From contig NZ_CP046052.1 of the NCBI RefSeq assembly GCF_004802635.2, positions 4,052,501 through 4,116,500 on the forward strand: a stretch of 64,000 nt of DNA, read 5' to 3'. Below, piece after piece: positions 63,461-64,000 of this stretch. The notes beneath the pieces were generated by a model. That model made no database searches. It was not told the DNA's origin and saw only the letters and a program-made list of their open reading frames with translations. The position numbers and the translations under genes are program-made. The DNA is from Methylocystis heyeri (GTDB lineage: Bacteria; Pseudomonadota; Alphaproteobacteria; Rhizobiales; Beijerinckiaceae). The first letter of the stretch is position 1; every line of letters starts with the position of its first letter.

Positions 63461-63850
63461 ATGGTGAAGACCTGCCTGGATGATCAGAAGACCCGTTATG
63501 GAGCGGAGCCAGGCGGCGGGGCGCCGACGAAGGCCAAGATCACCTTCATCGACTCCCATGGTCAGGAGCGCACCGTCGAGGGCGAGATCGGCTCCACGGT
63601 GATGGAGACCGCGCGGCGCAACGACATTCCCGAGATCGCGGCCGAATGCGGCGGGGCCTGCGCCTGCGCCACCTGTCATGTCTATGTCGACCCCGCCTGG
63701 GTCGAGAAGGCGGGAGCGCGCTCGCCGATGGAAGAGGACATGCTGGATTTCGCCTTCGACGTGAAGCCGAACTCCCGGCTGTGCTGCCAGATCACGGTCA
63801 AGGCCGATCTCGACGGCCTCATCGTGCGGACCCCGGCGCAGCAGGGCTGA
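63461..63850 (+). CDS. 2Fe-2S ferredoxin (adrenodoxin type)
   Basis: A 129-residue 2Fe-2S ferredoxin. The cluster ligands are C63, C69, C72 and C109 in the [12 protein letters not shown] and RLCCQI segments, typical of adrenodoxin/isc-type ferredoxins. An N-terminal extension of about 25 residues is unusual, so an internal start near residue 25 is possible. Partner enzymes are not visible. A purine-rich GAGAAAGAGAA stretch lies upstream. The last 150 bases of the window after it hold nothing recognisable. Confidence 0.93.
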   Translation: MVKTCLDDQKTRYGAEPGGGAPTKAKITFIDSHGQERTVEGEIGSTVMETARRNDIPEIAAECGGACACATCHVYVDPAWVEKAGARSPMEEDMLDFAFDVKPNSRLCCQITVKADLDGLIVRTPAQQG

Positions 63851-64000
63851 GCGCGGGACGGCGAGGCGGGCGCGTGGAAGTCCGCCTTTCGCCCGGTTTG
63901 CGGTTGCGTCTTTTCGCTTTTGCTATAGAGCAGTGACCGGGTTGGCGCCTCAGCGCGCCTTGTTTTTCTTGATCGAAAGCTTCCCAACGGGTTGGATTCC

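Overview
The window looks like a chromosomal segment of a GC-rich alphaproteobacterial methylotroph, most likely a Rhizobiales methanotroph of the Methylocystis/Methylosinus/Beijerinckiaceae type. The main reason is a translationally coupled block (26.7-30.9 kb) of tetrahydromethanopterin (H4MPT) cofactor genes. The alphaproteobacterial housekeeping content (accD-folC, DUF1467-mce, hspQ, SDHAF4-like, serC-serA, DUF2336) fits this. The genus assignment is inference. I saw no rRNA, tRNA, CRISPR array or prophage.

Layout. 0-1.5 kb: a PhaC-like alpha/beta hydrolase and ChaB. 1.5-9.4 kb: a glucan/glucose locus (GH3 beta-glucosidase, a YddA-like ABC protein with an eroded ATPase domain, a GH144-type glucoamylase-fold protein, GH15 glucoamylase, glucokinase). 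9.4-21 kb: FtsH, an EEP-family hydrolase, a DEAD-box helicase, FabI, methylmalonyl-CoA epimerase, a secreted HbpS/GlcG-like protein, an RsmB-like methyltransferase, an SDHAF4-like protein and a dienelactone hydrolase. 21.3-26.5 kb: Kup, then trpA-accD-folC. 26.7-30.9 kb: the H4MPT operon, starting with an MfnB-FolB fusion. 31.1-33.4 kb: a small secreted Cys-rich protein divergent from a Cyc2-like porin-cytochrome. 33.5-42.2 kb: MutL, slipin, a YejA-type binding protein coupled to a shortened AMP-ligase-like protein, IalB, HspQ, cobalamin adenosyltransferase and a HIG1-type protein. 42.5-46.5 kb: a multicopper oxidase, then a repeat-dense stretch with a truncated TnsB/Mu-type transposase. 46.5-59.2 kb: YqeY, CarA, a second small Cys-rich secreted protein, acyl-CoA dehydrogenase, CitE-like, DUF2336, patatin, acetoacetate decarboxylase, and SerC-SerA. 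59.4-64 kb: KpsE/KpsT capsule-export genes without KpsM, a complete IS5-family element, an orphan ABC auxiliary lipoprotein and a 2Fe-2S ferredoxin.

How it fits together. The H4MPT block would supply the cofactor for formaldehyde oxidation. The glucan locus could recycle glycogen or beta-glucan to glucose-6-phosphate. The PhaC-like hydrolase, patatin and acetoacetate decarboxylase hint at polyhydroxybutyrate turnover. The Cyc2-like protein suggests an outer-membrane electron-transfer function, possibly iron related. Intergenic regions carry at least five families of short palindromic dispersed repeats. The 45-46.4 kb stretch is the clearest genome-plasticity spot besides the IS.
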